A stretch of 64,000 nt of DNA from Thermosynechococcus sp. HN-54 (lineage in GTDB: Bacteria > Cyanobacteriota > Cyanobacteriia > Thermosynechococcales > Thermosynechococcaceae): contig NZ_CP098039.1 of the NCBI RefSeq assembly GCF_023650955.1, positions 1,984,001-2,048,000 on the forward strand, given 5' to 3'. Below the pieces are notes generated by a model. That model did no database searches. It was not told the origin of the DNA and saw only the letters and a program-made list of their open reading frames with translations. The translations under genes and the position numbers were made by a program. Shown piece by piece: positions 9,835 through 20,098 of this stretch; within the stretch, counting starts at the first letter, position 1, and each line of letters begins with the position of its first letter.

Positions 9835-11748
9835 ATGTCAACGCTGCCTGCATTTCAGGATGAATTTGATGTCATTGTTGTCGGTGCGGGTCACGCCGGC
9901 TGTGAAGCGGCCTTGGCAACGGCACGGTTGGGCTGTCGTACCCTCTTGCTGACCCTCAACCTCGATAAAATTGCTTGGCAGCCCTGTAATCCTGCGGTGG
10001 GTGGCCCCGCAAAATCGCAACTGGTGCACGAAGTGGATGCCCTTGGGGGCGAAATTGGGCGTGTGACCGATCGCACCTATCTGCAAAAGCGGCTCCTGAA
10101 TGCCTCACGGGGGCCAGCGGTCTGGGCATTGCGGGCGCAAACCGATAAGCGCGAATACAGCGCCGTCATGAAGCAGGTGGTGGAAAATCAACCTAACTTG
10201 CTTGTGCGCGAGGGCATGGTGACGGATTTAATCCTCGACTCAAATGACATGGTGATTGGGGTTGAAACCTATTTTGGCGTCGCCTTTCGCTGTCAAGCAG
10301 TGATCCTGACGACGGGCACCTTCCTCGGTGGCCGCATTTGGGTGGGGAATAAATCCATGCCCGCTGGTCGGGCTGGCGAATTTGCTGCCGAGGGACTCTC
10401 CCAAACCTTAGCCCGCCTCGGCTTTGAAGTGGATCGCCTGAAAACAGGAACGCCCGCACGGGTGGATCGGCGATCGGTGGATTACAGCAAAATGGAACCC
10501 CAGCCCCCAGATGGGCAGGTGCGCTGGTTTAGCTTTGATCCCAACGCATGGGTCAAGCGGCCGCAAATGAACTGCTACTTGACGCGCACCACTGCTGCGA
10601 CTCACCAACTAATTCGCGAGAATTTGCACCTGACACCCGTCTATGGTGGTTGGGTGGATGCCAAAGGTCCCCGCTACTGCCCCAGCATTGAGGATAAAAT
10701 TGTTCGCTTTGCCGATAAAGAAAGCCATCAAATTTTCATTGAACCCGAAGGCCGTGATACACCAGAACTCTATATCCAAGGCTTTTCCACAGGGCTACCG
10801 GAACCCCTGCAACTGCAACTGTTGCGCACGCTACCGGGGCTAGAAAACTGCATTATGCTGCGTCCCGCCTATGCAGTGGAGTACGACTACTTGCCGGCAA
10901 CCCAATGCTTTCCCACCCTGATGACGAAAAAAATTCAGGGGCTGTTTTGTGCGGGGCAAATTAATGGCACCACGGGCTATGAGGAAGCGGCCGCCCAAGG
11001 GATTGTGGCTGGGATTAACGCAGCTCGGTTTGTTCAAGGGAAGCCAATGATTACCTTCCCGCGTCAAGAGAGCTACATCGGCACTCTCATTGACGATCTG
11101 TGTACGAAGGAACTGCGGGAACCGTACCGCATGCTCACTAGCCGCTCGGAATATCGCTTGGTCTTGCGATCGGACAATGCTGACCAGCGGCTCACCCCGC
11201 TGGGGTATGAGATTGGCTTGGTGAGTGAAGCGCAGTGGCAGGTGTTTCAAGCAAAGCAACGGCGCCTTGCGGCGGAGACCCAACGCCTGCAAACAAGGCG
11301 CATTAAAGCCCATGAATCCGTCGGCGAAGCGATTGTGGCCGCGACAGGTCAAGCGATTAAGAGTGCCATTGCCCTTGATGAGTTGCTGCGGCGATCGGGG
11401 GTACACTACGAACTATTAGATCGCCATGGCCTCGGCAATCCCGACTTGACCCCCCAAGAGAAGGAGGCGGTTGAAATTGCTATTAAGTACGCCGGCTACA
11501 TTGAGCGACAGCAACGGGAAATTGAGCAGATTGCCCGCCAAGAACAGCGTCCTTTGCCTGCGGATTTGGATTACTTTGCCATCCCTACCCTTTCGATGGA
11601 GGCACGGGAAAAACTCAGTGCTATTCGCCCCTTGACGATTGGTCAAGCCAGCCGTATTGGTGGGGTAAACCCAGCAGATATTAATGCCCTTTTGGTCTAT
11701 CTCCAGGTGCAACAGCAGCGACAATCCCTAACGGCGGTGGGGGGCTAA
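9835..11748 (+). CDS. mnmG: tRNA uridine-5-carboxymethylaminomethyl modification enzyme MnmG (GidA)
   Basis: MnmG is the FAD- and methylene-tetrahydrofolate-dependent partner of MnmE. Together they install the cmnm5 group at wobble U34 of certain tRNAs. The N-terminus has the FAD dinucleotide fold [14 protein letters not shown] and the family signature [20 protein letters not shown] (first 12 residues [12 protein letters not shown]). The middle has [15 protein letters not shown], and [19 protein letters not shown] follows with the conserved cysteine. The 637-residue length is normal. mnmE is not in the window. ureD follows six bases after the stop. Confidence 0.98.
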   Translation: MSTLPAFQDEFDVIVVGAGHAGCEAALATARLGCRTLLLTLNLDKIAWQPCNPAVGGPAKSQLVHEVDALGGEIGRVTDRTYLQKRLLNASRGPAVWALRAQTDKREYSAVMKQVVENQPNLLVREGMVTDLILDSNDMVIGVETYFGVAFRCQAVILTTGTFLGGRIWVGNKSMPAGRAGEFAAEGLSQTLARLGFEVDRLKTGTPARVDRRSVDYSKMEPQPPDGQVRWFSFDPNAWVKRPQMNCYLTRTTAATHQLIRENLHLTPVYGGWVDAKGPRYCPSIEDKIVRFADKESHQIFIEPEGRDTPELYIQGFSTGLPEPLQLQLLRTLPGLENCIMLRPAYAVEYDYLPATQCFPTLMTKKIQGLFCAGQINGTTGYEEAAAQGIVAGINAARFVQGKPMITFPRQESYIGTLIDDLCTKELREPYRMLTSRSEYRLVLRSDNADQRLTPLGYEIGLVSEAQWQVFQAKQRRLAAETQRLQTRRIKAHESVGEAIVAATGQAIKSAIALDELLRRSGVHYELLDRHGLGNPDLTPQEKEAVEIAIKYAGYIERQQREIEQIARQEQRPLPADLDYFAIPTLSMEAREKLSAIRPLTIGQASRIGGVNPADINALLVYLQVQQQRQSLTAVGG

Positions 11749-11754
11749 GACCGC

Positions 11755-12579
11755 GTGGCCGGCTGGTTGGGAGAACTGGAGTTGGCCTATGCTTGGCAGC
11801 AGGGACAGACGATTCCAGTGCGGGCCTATGCCTCGGCACCCCTAAAGCTGCAACGGTCGTTTTATCCCGAGGGAAGGCCGATTTGCCACAGTGTAATCCT
11901 GCATACGGCGGGGGGCTATGTGGGGGGCGATCGCCTGCATCAAAAGATTCGCCTTGATCCCCAGTGTCGTGCCCTATTGACAACGGCTGCTGCTGCTAAA
12001 ATCTACGGCCGTGCTCAAACCGTTGTCGAACAAACCATCCACTGCCACATTGCTAATGAGGCTGTTTTAGAATGGCTGCCCCAAGAAACAATTGTCTTTG
12101 ACGGTGCCCAATTTTGCCAACGCCTACGCATTGACCTTGACCCCAGTGCACAGGTTTGCCTGTGGGAGATGACCCGCTTTGGCCGCACGGCTCGCGGTGA
12201 AGCCTTTAGTCGTGGCTATTGGCGTTCCCATACGGAGGTGTGGCAAGCAGGTGTGCCCCTGTGGCTCGATCGCCAGCGGATTGAGGGCACAACAGTGCGG
12301 CTAACAGCGATGAATGCATTGCAGGGGTGTCCCCTCATGGGGACATTGGCTTGGGTAGGTAGGGAAGTGAGCGGCGAACAGATACAACGGCTGCGGGATT
12401 TAGCAACGGGGATTCAGGGGGAGATGGGGGTCAGTGCCCTGATTCGTGGGGTAGTTTGTCGCTATCGCGGTCACTCAATGGGGGAATTACGGCACTGGTT
12501 TGTGGCGGCTTGGCAAATGTTACGACAGGCACAAGATGCCAGTTCCTCGCCTTGTTATCCACGAGTTTGGCCACGGTAA
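11755..12579 (+). CDS. ureD: Urease accessory protein UreD
   Basis: UreD (UreH) is the scaffold that, with UreF and UreG, delivers nickel to apo-urease. The 274-residue product starts at GTG 11755, six bases after mnmG. It shows the family segments APLKLQRSFYPEG, HTAGGYVGGDRL, LTTAAAAKIYGRA and VLEWLPQETIVFDGA, and a normal C-terminal PRVW end. Structural urease genes are not in this window, so the ure genes are dispersed. A decayed partial copy of this gene lies at 13387-13544. Confidence 0.95.
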   Translation: MAGWLGELELAYAWQQGQTIPVRAYASAPLKLQRSFYPEGRPICHSVILHTAGGYVGGDRLHQKIRLDPQCRALLTTAAAAKIYGRAQTVVEQTIHCHIANEAVLEWLPQETIVFDGAQFCQRLRIDLDPSAQVCLWEMTRFGRTARGEAFSRGYWRSHTEVWQAGVPLWLDRQRIEGTTVRLTAMNALQGCPLMGTLAWVGREVSGEQIQRLRDLATGIQGEMGVSALIRGVVCRYRGHSMGELRHWFVAAWQMLRQAQDASSSPCYPRVWPR

Positions 12580-12723
12580 TCAGCAGCATTGGCCTTCTGG
12601 AGGACGCGATCTCCAGCGACGAGATTTATGATGGTTTTTGGATGAGACACTCAGCTCGCCTTGAGCAATAGGAGAGGCGGGCAAATATCTCGCTAGAAGC
12701 TACCCTTTTTGCAGAACCAGCCC

Positions 12724-13296
12724 ATGATTGCCCTGAACCTCCGCCCCACAATTGAACTGACGGACGAGGCCTTCGAGCAACTTTGCCGGAGCAATCCCGA
12801 CCTGCGGCTGGAACGTAGTGCTCAGGGAGAATTAATTGCCATGGCGCCTGCTGGCAGTGAAAGTAGCCGTCAAAACCTAAGCCTCAGTGCCCAGTTATGG
12901 TACTGGAATCAACAAATGAAACTCGGTGTAACCTTCGATTCCTCCGCGGGCTTTACCTTAGCCAATGGAGCCATTCGCTCCCCTGATGCTGCTTGGATTG
13001 AAAAAAGCCGCTGGCAACGTCTCACCCCTGAGCAACGCCGCCGATTTGCTCCCATCTGTCCCGATTTTGTGTTGGAACTCAAGTCTCCCACAGATGACCT
13101 TGCCTCTCTCCAAGCTAAGATGCAGGAGTATGTGGACAATGGTGCCCAATTGGGGTGGTTAATTGATTCGGAAACGCACCAAGTTTACTGTTATCAACTC
13201 GGCCAAGCTATGCAGCTTTTGGAGCATCCCTCTCACCTCTCAGGCGAACCGGTATTGCCCAACTTCGTGATGGATTTAACGTTGATCTGGGATTAG
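12724..13296 (+). CDS. Uma2-family (DUF820) putative PD-(D/E)xK endonuclease
   Basis: The 190-residue protein fits the Uma2/DUF820 family, which is greatly expanded in cyanobacteria and has a restriction-endonuclease-like fold. The N-terminal part has the usual opening (TDEAFEQLCRSNPDLRLER). The nuclease residues appear as SPDAAWI and PDFVLELKSPTD, where Asp and the Glu-x-Lys pair form the active site. It ends in the typical LPNFVMDLTLIW. An upstream TTG (12709) is in frame, but ATG 12724 is the likelier start. The substrates of the family are unknown. It lies between ureD and a relic zone. Confidence 0.88.
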   Translation: MIALNLRPTIELTDEAFEQLCRSNPDLRLERSAQGELIAMAPAGSESSRQNLSLSAQLWYWNQQMKLGVTFDSSAGFTLANGAIRSPDAAWIEKSRWQRLTPEQRRRFAPICPDFVLELKSPTDDLASLQAKMQEYVDNGAQLGWLIDSETHQVYCYQLGQAMQLLEHPSHLSGEPVLPNFVMDLTLIWD

Positions 13297-13351
13297 TGAT
13301 TCTCTATCTTGCTGTCGCATTCCCTGCTGCGCAGTCAGGGTGAAAGGGGGA

Positions 13352-13393
13352 CTATCTGGCTCGCAGTTGATCGCCAACGCGGCGCAGTGCCTC
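13352..13393 (-). pseudogene. Relic of the 3' end of a KefB-type antiporter gene
   Basis: Read on the minus strand this gives VEALRRVGDQLRAR followed by TAG. The intact KefB gene ending at 14904 has MDALQRIGDQLQAR just before its stop. The two match at most positions, in the same orientation, and the DNA is also similar (the core GCAGTTGATCGCCAA is shared). The fragment carries a stop immediately after the match and nothing upstream of it continues the gene. It therefore looks like a duplicated gene tail left beside the AT-rich insertion. Confidence 0.7.
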
Positions 13394-13544
13394 AACCCCA
13401 GTACCATGCCTTGTTGACAACGGCCACCGGGTCTATGGTCGCGCTCAAGTGCTTGTGGAGCAAACGATCCACTGCCATGTTGCCGATGACACTGTTTTAG
13501 AATGGCTACCCCAAGAAACAATTGTCTTTGAGGGTGCTCAATGA
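13387..13544 (+). pseudogene. Decayed ureD fragment
   Basis: This stretch is a partial copy of ureD bases about 11956-12112. In two frames it reads PQYHALLTTAT, then after a shift VYGRAQVLVEQTIHCH and VLEWLPQETIVFEGAQ, then a stop. The intact gene has PQCRALLTTAA, IYGRAQTVVEQTIHCH and VLEWLPQETIVFDGAQ. A short deletion in the GCT repeat causes the frameshift, and neither the start nor the last half of the gene is present. The third-position differences suggest an old duplicate or a second ureD, not a recent copy. Confidence 0.85.
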
Positions 13545-13574
13545 GTGGTTTGTTACTATCAGGGTTACTTAGTT

Positions 13575-14657
13575 TTATTCAATTAATGGCGTCAATTCTC
13601 TTTTCATTTCTTCTGCTGTCTTGATACAGTTAAATCCCCAAAAATAGTTACAGGCTTCATATTGATCATGTGTAACACACAGTGAGATATTGCGAAACAA
13701 ATTAGTCAGATGTGATGAAATTGATTGATATGTTTTTCTTTCTTTATAAGATTTTATGCTATTCTCTACCCTGATTTTCAAGGGAATGTTGATCAGAACA
13801 TCTGCTGTCCAAGTTATCTGCTGTTCAGACAGCCAATGGGGTCTATTCATGTAAATGCAGTACCCAATGTGAGTACCAATAGCGTTAGAAGCAGTGACAT
13901 CTGACAACCAGATAATTGATTTAAGACGATTCAGAAAATTCCAATCATAAATATGACCTGCTGTTGTGCAATGAAACCCTGCATTGAGGTAGGGTTCTAC
14001 AATTTCAGGCCGACAGTCTTTCCAGTAAAAGCAAATGAGTACTGATTCAAATTGATGCTCTTTTGATACTCTTTTAAGCCATTCGATAGCCTGTAAATGA
14101 TTGAATGAGGTTTTAATTAGATGGGTTGAGTGTGCAGGAAAAAATAGTAGCGTTTTTCCAAGTTTTTTCTTGTAATTCTTTAGTGTTTCAATATCGATTA
14201 ACTCTGCGTAATGTATATATGGCCCTATAGGTAGTACTCTCCTCTCCGTATACTTTGAAATAGCTTCTTTTCTAAACTCACTGAATGTAATAATTGCCCT
14301 TGCAAAGGGATCATCGTCAGGTGCTCCGGAATCATCTAGATAGCAACCATGTTCGATAGGCGCCAGCAGCTTTTTTTTAGTCTGAATACCAGCGTACCGC
14401 TTGATCGTTCTGGATATACCGTAGAGTGAATTTTGTGAAAATTCTTCTGGGACTAAATGATAGCAAACTCTCATAGGGATATCTACGTTATTAATATCCC
14501 GGTCAAACTGAAGTATGCTTGCATTCTTTTCTATGTAGGGCAAATATAGGTAAGACTCAAGTTTTGTAATTGGGTTTCTGGCGGGTGCAATCAGAAACAG
14601 TCGAATAGCCCTGATCGTTTTCTCAATTCCTCTTGACAAAGATTGATTTAGTAGCAT
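13575..14657 (-). CDS. AT-rich gene of unknown function, possible GT-B-like surface-polysaccharide enzyme
   Basis: The 360-residue protein is not confidently recognised. It is soluble-looking, with an N-terminal basic helix (RGIEKTIRAIRLFLIAPARN). The C-terminal half resembles the donor-binding half of GT-B-type polysaccharide enzymes: LLFFPAHSTH, then VLICFYWKDCRPEIVEPYL, then LSDVTASNAIGTHIGYCIYM. The last part has the feel of the D-T/S-x-x-GxH block of capsule glycosyl- or glycerophosphate-transferases. The AT-rich composition and lack of HIP1 sites contrast with both neighbours. It is bracketed by two copies of the KefB 3' end, which supports acquisition by transfer. AGGAAGT precedes the ATG. 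Confidence 0.6.
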   Translation of the reverse strand: MLLNQSLSRGIEKTIRAIRLFLIAPARNPITKLESYLYLPYIEKNASILQFDRDINNVDIPMRVCYHLVPEEFSQNSLYGISRTIKRYAGIQTKKKLLAPIEHGCYLDDSGAPDDDPFARAIITFSEFRKEAISKYTERRVLPIGPYIHYAELIDIETLKNYKKKLGKTLLFFPAHSTHLIKTSFNHLQAIEWLKRVSKEHQFESVLICFYWKDCRPEIVEPYLNAGFHCTTAGHIYDWNFLNRLKSIIWLSDVTASNAIGTHIGYCIYMNRPHWLSEQQITWTADVLINIPLKIRVENSIKSYKERKTYQSISSHLTNLFRNISLCVTHDQYEACNYFWGFNCIKTAEEMKRELTPLIE

Positions 14658-14903
14658 GACTTCCTGTATATCCTCTGTTAGAGGAGGAATAATTCTTCGT
14701 CTAAGATTATACTAGGAGATGATTCTTGTTAACAAAAGCTAAAGCTAATTTGGCTAATAATAGACTTTCTTAAGTTTGGTAAATGGGATTGGCAGTGCTG
14801 TTGAGGCTGAATGGAAGATGATTTGGGGCGCGTTGGGGTAAGTTTTCTAGCTATAGTCAAGGAACATCAGTATAGTATCCCCACAGTGCTCGCTAGTACG
14901 TGC

Positions 14904-17153
14904 TCACGGCGGCAGCGGAGTGGATCTCGCTTGCAGTTGATCGCCAATGCGCTGTAGGGCATCCATAGGCCCGGTGAGGAGGAGGCGATCGCCGGCCATC
15001 AAAGAACAATCGGCACTCGGTTCGGAAAGCAGTGTTCCTTCTCGCCGCAGGGCACGGATGGTCACTGTCTCAGGCAGGTGTAGATCAGCAATGGTTCGAG
15101 TTTGCTCCCCCGTCTCTTCTGGCAACATCACCCAGAGAAAGGAGGTTTCCCCTTGGGGCACACTGACACGACCATTGATTAGGGCTTCAAAGGCCTCAAA
15201 CTCCGCTGGTTGGCCGACAATGAGCAGGCGATCGCCAACTTGGAGGCAGGTTTGACCACTGGGATAGTCCACTTCAGTGCCATCAGCACGCACAATGGCC
15301 AGCAACGTCACCCCCGTCAACTGCCGCAGTTGAATGTCCGCAAGGCTCATCCCCGCGACTGGCGAATCCTCAGGAAGGGTAAACCAGCGGCTGTTCATGT
15401 CTTGGGCTGCTTGGCGCAAAAGACGGCCTGTTCTTTCAGGGGGATGATCGCCGCGCAAATTGGCATAGTGACTGTCCCGCACCTGTTGCACCTCTTGCTG
15501 AATGTGGCGCTCACCCATGCCGAGGGTAAAGAATAGATGGGCCGCCAACTCCAAGCTGGCCTCAAACTCCGGCTGCACGACCTCCCGTGCTCCCAGTTGA
15601 TAAAGTAACTCAATGTCGCGATCGCTATTGGCGCGGACAATGACATCCAATTCCGGGGCAAACTCTAGAGCACGCTTGAGACAGAGGCGGGTACTCATAC
15701 TATCCGAGAGGGCGATCGCCATGCCGAGGGCTTGATCGACCCCTGCTTTGGCAAGGATTGTGGCACTGGCGGCATTCCCGTAAATGTAAGGCAGTTGGGC
15801 ATCGCGCACTTCGTTAATCACCGTTTCACTTTGCTCAATCACCAAGACAGGATAATTCTGCTTTTGGAGGAGTTTCACCACACTCTTGCCGACGCGACCG
15901 TAGCCACAGACAATCACATGGTTTCGCTGAGGCAGCCCCGTTAAATCTATGTCGAGAATCTCATCCTCCTTGAGGATTTGACGCAGCAAGGGCAATTCCA
16001 GCAGCAATGGCACTAGCTTCAACAAAAAGGGTGTCACTAGCAACGTCACTGCTGTGGTGCCGAGGGTCAATAAGTAAACCTGTTGGGAGACCAAACCCAA
16101 GCCCCGTCCTGCCGTCAGCAGCACAAAGGAAAATTCCCCAATCTGGGCAAGGCCCATCCCTGCGAGGAGGGAGGTTTTCCACGAGTAGCCAAAGAGTTTG
16201 ACAATGGGGGTGGTGATCAAGAATTTGCCCAGAATTACCAAGCTCACCAGTTCAATGATCAAATCCAAGTGCTGCCAGAGAAACACTGGATCGATGAGCA
16301 TGCCAATGGAGGCAAAAAAGAGGGTCGTAAAGATGTCGCGGATTGATTCCACATAGTCGAGAGTCTGATCGGCATACTCCACCTCGGAGATCATCAGACC
16401 CGCAATAAAAGCACCAATCTCAATCGACAGACCTAAATACTGCGTCAGGAGGGCAATCCCCAAACAGAGGGCAACGACGCCCAAAAGGAAAAGTTCACGA
16501 CTTTCAGTTTTTGCCAGCAGTCGCAGCAGCGGGGGCAGCAACCAAATGCCAGCAGCGATCGCTCCAGCGGCAATCAAGCCAATCGTGAGCAGCGCTTCTC
16601 CAAGAGCCAGCCATAATTCCTCTAGGGGTTTATTCAGGGCGGGCAGCACGGCAATCATCAAGCCCACCGCCAGATCCTGCACGACCAAGATGCCCAGCAT
16701 AATTTGCCCTTGGATCGACTCCAACTCATTGCGATCCATCAGGCTGCGCAGAACGACCGCTGTTGAGGAGAGGGACAACACAGCACCCAAGAAAATTCCT
16801 TGGCTTGGCGAACTCACCCAGCCAACACCCACGGAAATGAGCGTTGTAACTGCAATGGTCAGGAGAATTTGCAGGGCACTGCCCCCTAAGCTAACCCCTT
16901 GGACTTTCCGAATTTCACCGAGGGAGAAGCTCACCCCTAGGGCAAAGAGCAAAAAGGCCACCCCCAGTTGTGCCAAACCTTCCACTTGGGGTACTTCCTT
17001 GAGGAGTCCCAAGCCCGTTGGCCCCACCAACATACCGGCCAACAGGTAGCCCAGTAGGATCGGTTGTCGCAGCAAAGCCGCTAACGCACCCCCCACCGCC
17101 GCTGCCCCCAGCACCACACTGAGGTCAATGACAAGGCGAAAATCTTCGGTCAT
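14904..17153 (-). CDS. KefB-type monovalent cation:proton antiporter with TrkA domains
   Basis: This CPA2-family transporter has 749 residues. About 12 membrane helices fill residues 1-385. A TrkA-N (RCK) domain follows, with the nucleotide-binding fold VIVCGYGRVGKSVVKLL near residue 415. Two TrkA-C domains lie near the C-terminus (SPVAGMSLADIQLRQLTG... and the terminal ADLHLPETVTI region). Such proteins exchange K+ or Na+ for H+ under nucleotide control. It starts at ATG 17153, eleven bases after the opcA stop on the same strand. Its 3' end is duplicated as a relic at 13352-13393. Confidence 0.93.
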   Translation of the reverse strand: MTEDFRLVIDLSVVLGAAAVGGALAALLRQPILLGYLLAGMLVGPTGLGLLKEVPQVEGLAQLGVAFLLFALGVSFSLGEIRKVQGVSLGGSALQILLTIAVTTLISVGVGWVSSPSQGIFLGAVLSLSSTAVVLRSLMDRNELESIQGQIMLGILVVQDLAVGLMIAVLPALNKPLEELWLALGEALLTIGLIAAGAIAAGIWLLPPLLRLLAKTESRELFLLGVVALCLGIALLTQYLGLSIEIGAFIAGLMISEVEYADQTLDYVESIRDIFTTLFFASIGMLIDPVFLWQHLDLIIELVSLVILGKFLITTPIVKLFGYSWKTSLLAGMGLAQIGEFSFVLLTAGRGLGLVSQQVYLLTLGTTAVTLLVTPFLLKLVPLLLELPLLRQILKEDEILDIDLTGLPQRNHVIVCGYGRVGKSVVKLLQKQNYPVLVIEQSETVINEVRDAQLPYIYGNAASATILAKAGVDQALGMAIALSDSMSTRLCLKRALEFAPELDVIVRANSDRDIELLYQLGAREVVQPEFEASLELAAHLFFTLGMGERHIQQEVQQVRDSHYANLRGDHPPERTGRLLRQAAQDMNSRWFTLPEDSPVAGMSLADIQLRQLTGVTLLAIVRADGTEVDYPSGQTCLQVGDRLLIVGQPAEFEAFEALINGRVSVPQGETSFLWVMLPEETGEQTRTIADLHLPETVTIRALRREGTLLSEPSADCSLMAGDRLLLTGPMDALQRIGDQLQARSTPLPP

Positions 17154-17164
17154 GGGATCTAATG

Positions 17165-18499
17165 CTAGGGCATCAAGGCCAGCATCTGAGCCACAACAGC
17201 AAAACTCTCGTTGTAGAGAAAGTCCTGTCCCCAGCGTTGTAGCTCCTGACTGAGAAGTATCTCAGCGGTTTGGTCACTGAGCGGCGTCACATGGTAAGTG
17301 CGACACAGTTGAGCACTGCCGCCGGCTTCCATGCGCATGCAGCCACGGGTTTCAGAGCAAATAATCGTACAGCAATCTGCCTCAAGGTTGGTGGAGGTCA
17401 GCTTCAAATCAATGAGATCGCCGAGAACCTGTCCTGGATCGCCTGTTGGCATACCCGCCAGTTTTGCCTTAATTAATCGCTGATCAGCGCCAACAAGCTC
17501 GACATGGCACAGGTCGTAGTCACCGCTCTCATGGGTAATGTGTCGGGGCTGCCACTGGAGACGGGAGGCCAACCAGCCGAGGTACATCAGCGCTTGGGCG
17601 GGGTTCCCCTTTTCGTAGTCAATGACCACTTGATCAATTTCCTTGATGGCCAAACGGCGTTCGGGGGGATCAAAGGCTTCGGCGGCCAGTTCTTGCCATG
17701 CCCCCAGACGGCGCCAGTTCAAATCTGCGAGAGGGAGGTTTTGTTCCAGCAGGGGGGCGATCGCCCGCAAGCCCCGCAGCGGATCGAGAAAGTCACTGGA
17801 ATCCACAAGCACGCGGTTAAATTGGGGCGCAAGGGTTTGAAACAGATCAAAGTTATTGAACAAGTCCCCTTTCCACCACAGAAAGCGGGGTAGCTCGCGA
17901 ATAATCAGGGACTTTAAGAGGGGTTCTACCCGCTGAAAAGCACTATGGGTGCCCTTGAGGGTAATGTACTCACAGCAAACGAGGGAACTGCGCACCTTTT
18001 TGTTAATGGGGCAGTAGGCCGCCACCTGAGCCGTAATTCCCGTATCTTCGCCAAGGGTAGGACACAGGGCAATCACCCGACAGGGATTTTGGCTGGCGAT
18101 CGCGTCAGCAATGCCACTACCGCGCATATCTACCGCATAGCGATCGCTCCGAGGGGTTCCCTGAGCATATTCTGCCTGCAAGGCCTGTCGGAGTTGGGGC
18201 GTGACTCGACCCGTCAAGGGCAAGTTGTGGTTCTTTTCGGCAGCACGAATCGCCGACTGCATCCGCGGGCCAAGAATGCCATCAATGGGGCCTGTGTAGT
18301 AGCCCAAAGCCGCCAGCAGTTGCTGCGTATCATCCGCCTCATAGACGACGAGGGTAAACGTGGTTGCCCGCACCGCGGCGGGCGCCGTACCATCTCCCCC
18401 ATGACTCAGCCAAATTTGCCGCAGACTCTGTTCAATGTCATCGAGGGAGACATCCACGGGATCTTGGAGCGCTACGAGGGGAGTTGATTCAGTCGCCAT
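17165..18499 (-). CDS. opcA: Glucose-6-phosphate dehydrogenase assembly/redox protein OpcA
   Basis: OpcA is the cyanobacterial activator of G6PDH, needed for Zwf oligomerisation and redox control of the oxidative pentose phosphate pathway. The N-terminal part (DPVDVSLDDIEQSLRQIW) is typical. A peptidoglycan-binding-like repeat at about residues 55-105 (ALGYYTGPIDGILGPRMQSAI) precedes the OpcA domain, an arrangement seen in other cyanobacteria. The frame is open to 18562, four bases from zwf, but MATESTP at 18499 with AGGT upstream matches the family start better (444 residues). It is the third gene of the fbp-zwf-opcA operon. Confidence 0.93.
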   Translation of the reverse strand: MATESTPLVALQDPVDVSLDDIEQSLRQIWLSHGGDGTAPAAVRATTFTLVVYEADDTQQLLAALGYYTGPIDGILGPRMQSAIRAAEKNHNLPLTGRVTPQLRQALQAEYAQGTPRSDRYAVDMRGSGIADAIASQNPCRVIALCPTLGEDTGITAQVAAYCPINKKVRSSLVCCEYITLKGTHSAFQRVEPLLKSLIIRELPRFLWWKGDLFNNFDLFQTLAPQFNRVLVDSSDFLDPLRGLRAIAPLLEQNLPLADLNWRRLGAWQELAAEAFDPPERRLAIKEIDQVVIDYEKGNPAQALMYLGWLASRLQWQPRHITHESGDYDLCHVELVGADQRLIKAKLAGMPTGDPGQVLGDLIDLKLTSTNLEADCCTIICSETRGCMRMEAGGSAQLCRTYHVTPLSDQTAEILLSQELQRWGQDFLYNESFAVVAQMLALMP

Positions 18500-18565
18500 A
18501 CCTAGGTACCTATCTGTTGTAGAGGTGTGAAAGAGTTCGGCCTTTATTCCCATGATGGGCAAACA

Positions 18566-20095
18566 TCACAGTCGCCGCCACCGCCGGCCATCGGCGTTAA
18601 TCATCGCTTCCGCGGCATCGGGATCCCAAGTCCCCGCCTCATAGGTGGGAATGGTGTCTGGATCCGTAGGGGCATCCCAAGCACTGAGAACCGGCATCAC
18701 CACCCGCCAAGCGGCTTCCACCTCATCCGCCCGCGTAAACAGGGTTTGATCCCCCAGCATGCAGTCCAGCAAGAGCCGCGCATAGGCATCCGCTGTCGCC
18801 ATGCCAAAGGAGGAGCCATAGCTAAAGTCCATTTCCACCGTGCGTGTGCGCAGATCCGCACCGGGCATCTTTGCCTCAAAGCGCAGGGCAATTCCCTCAT
18901 TGGGTTGGATGCGCATCGTCAGGATATTGGGATTGGTTTGGCGTGCCGCCGACTGGAAAATCAGCAGGGGCACATCGCGAAACTGAATCGAGATTTCCGT
19001 CACCTTTTTCGCTAAGCGTTTACCCGTGCGCAGATAAAAGGGCACCCCCTGCCAGCGCCAGTTATCAATCACTAGTTTGAGTGCCACATAGGTAGGAGTG
19101 GTGGAAGTGGGACTGACGCCCGGCTCTTCGCGATAGCCAACAACGGGTTTACCCTTCATCCAGCCGGCTCGGTATTGGCCGCGCACGGCACAGGCATCGA
19201 GATTATCCAAATCGGCCAAACGGGTGGCTTGGAGAACTTTTACCTTTTCGTTGCGCAGACTATCGGCATCGAGGGCGTTGGGGGGTTCCATGGCGGTCAA
19301 GGCCAATAACTGAAGGATGTGGTTTTGCACCATGTCCCGTAGGGCGCCCGAAGTTTCATAGTAGCCCGCGCGATCTTCAACCCCCACGGTTTCGGCGACG
19401 GTAATCTGCACATGATCCACGTACTGGCGGTTCCAGAGGGGTTCAAAGATGGCATTGGCAAAGCGAAAGACCATCAGGTTTTGAACGGTTTCTTTGCCGA
19501 GGTAGTGGTCAATGCGATAAACTTGCTCCTCTTTGCACACGGACTGCACCACCTCATTGAGGGCTTGGGCAGAGGTGAGATCGCGGCCAAAGGGTTTTTC
19601 AATCACGAGGCGATGCTTTTGGGGATCACTCAAGAGACCGGCAGCCCCCAGTTGCTGAATCGCTTCAACGAAAAAGTTGGGCGACACCGCAAGATAAAAG
19701 ACACGATTGCCACGGGTTTGGCGTTTTTCGTCCAGTTCGGCCAAGAGGGTTTTCAGCTTGGTGTAGGTGCTTGGCTCATCCATATTGCCAGAGCAGTAAA
19801 ACAAACCTTGGGCAAATTCCTGCCACAGGGGTTCGGCCTGAATGCCACCGCCAAATTCCTCAACGCCTTGGCGGAGGTGCTCACGAAAATAGTCATCGCT
19901 CCAGTGGCGACGCGCCACCCCAACAATCGTGAGTTCTGGGGGCAGACGGCGTTCGAGTTTCAGTTGATAAATAGAGGGAATGAGCTTGCGCTGGGTCAGG
20001 TCACCACTGGCACCAAAAATAACTAAAATGAGCGGCTCTGGCGTCCGCTCTTGGCGTAATCCGACCCGTAGGGGATTTTCAAATAGGGTTACCAT
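18566..20095 (-). CDS. zwf: Glucose-6-phosphate 1-dehydrogenase
   Basis: Zwf oxidises glucose 6-phosphate to 6-phosphogluconolactone with NADP+, the entry to the oxidative pentose phosphate pathway used in darkness. The 509-residue protein has the coenzyme motif [13 protein letters not shown] and the active-site motif [10 protein letters not shown] conserved C-terminal region follows. The ATG at 20095 lies three bases after the fbp stop, so translation is probably coupled. opcA follows. Linkage with its assembly factor and with FBPase is the classic cyanobacterial arrangement. Confidence 0.98.
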   Translation of the reverse strand: MVTLFENPLRVGLRQERTPEPLILVIFGASGDLTQRKLIPSIYQLKLERRLPPELTIVGVARRHWSDDYFREHLRQGVEEFGGGIQAEPLWQEFAQGLFYCSGNMDEPSTYTKLKTLLAELDEKRQTRGNRVFYLAVSPNFFVEAIQQLGAAGLLSDPQKHRLVIEKPFGRDLTSAQALNEVVQSVCKEEQVYRIDHYLGKETVQNLMVFRFANAIFEPLWNRQYVDHVQITVAETVGVEDRAGYYETSGALRDMVQNHILQLLALTAMEPPNALDADSLRNEKVKVLQATRLADLDNLDACAVRGQYRAGWMKGKPVVGYREEPGVSPTSTTPTYVALKLVIDNWRWQGVPFYLRTGKRLAKKVTEISIQFRDVPLLIFQSAARQTNPNILTMRIQPNEGIALRFEAKMPGADLRTRTVEMDFSYGSSFGMATADAYARLLLDCMLGDQTLFTRADEVEAAWRVVMPVLSAWDAPTDPDTIPTYEAGTWDPDAAEAMINADGRRWRRL

Positions 20096-20098
20096 GGG

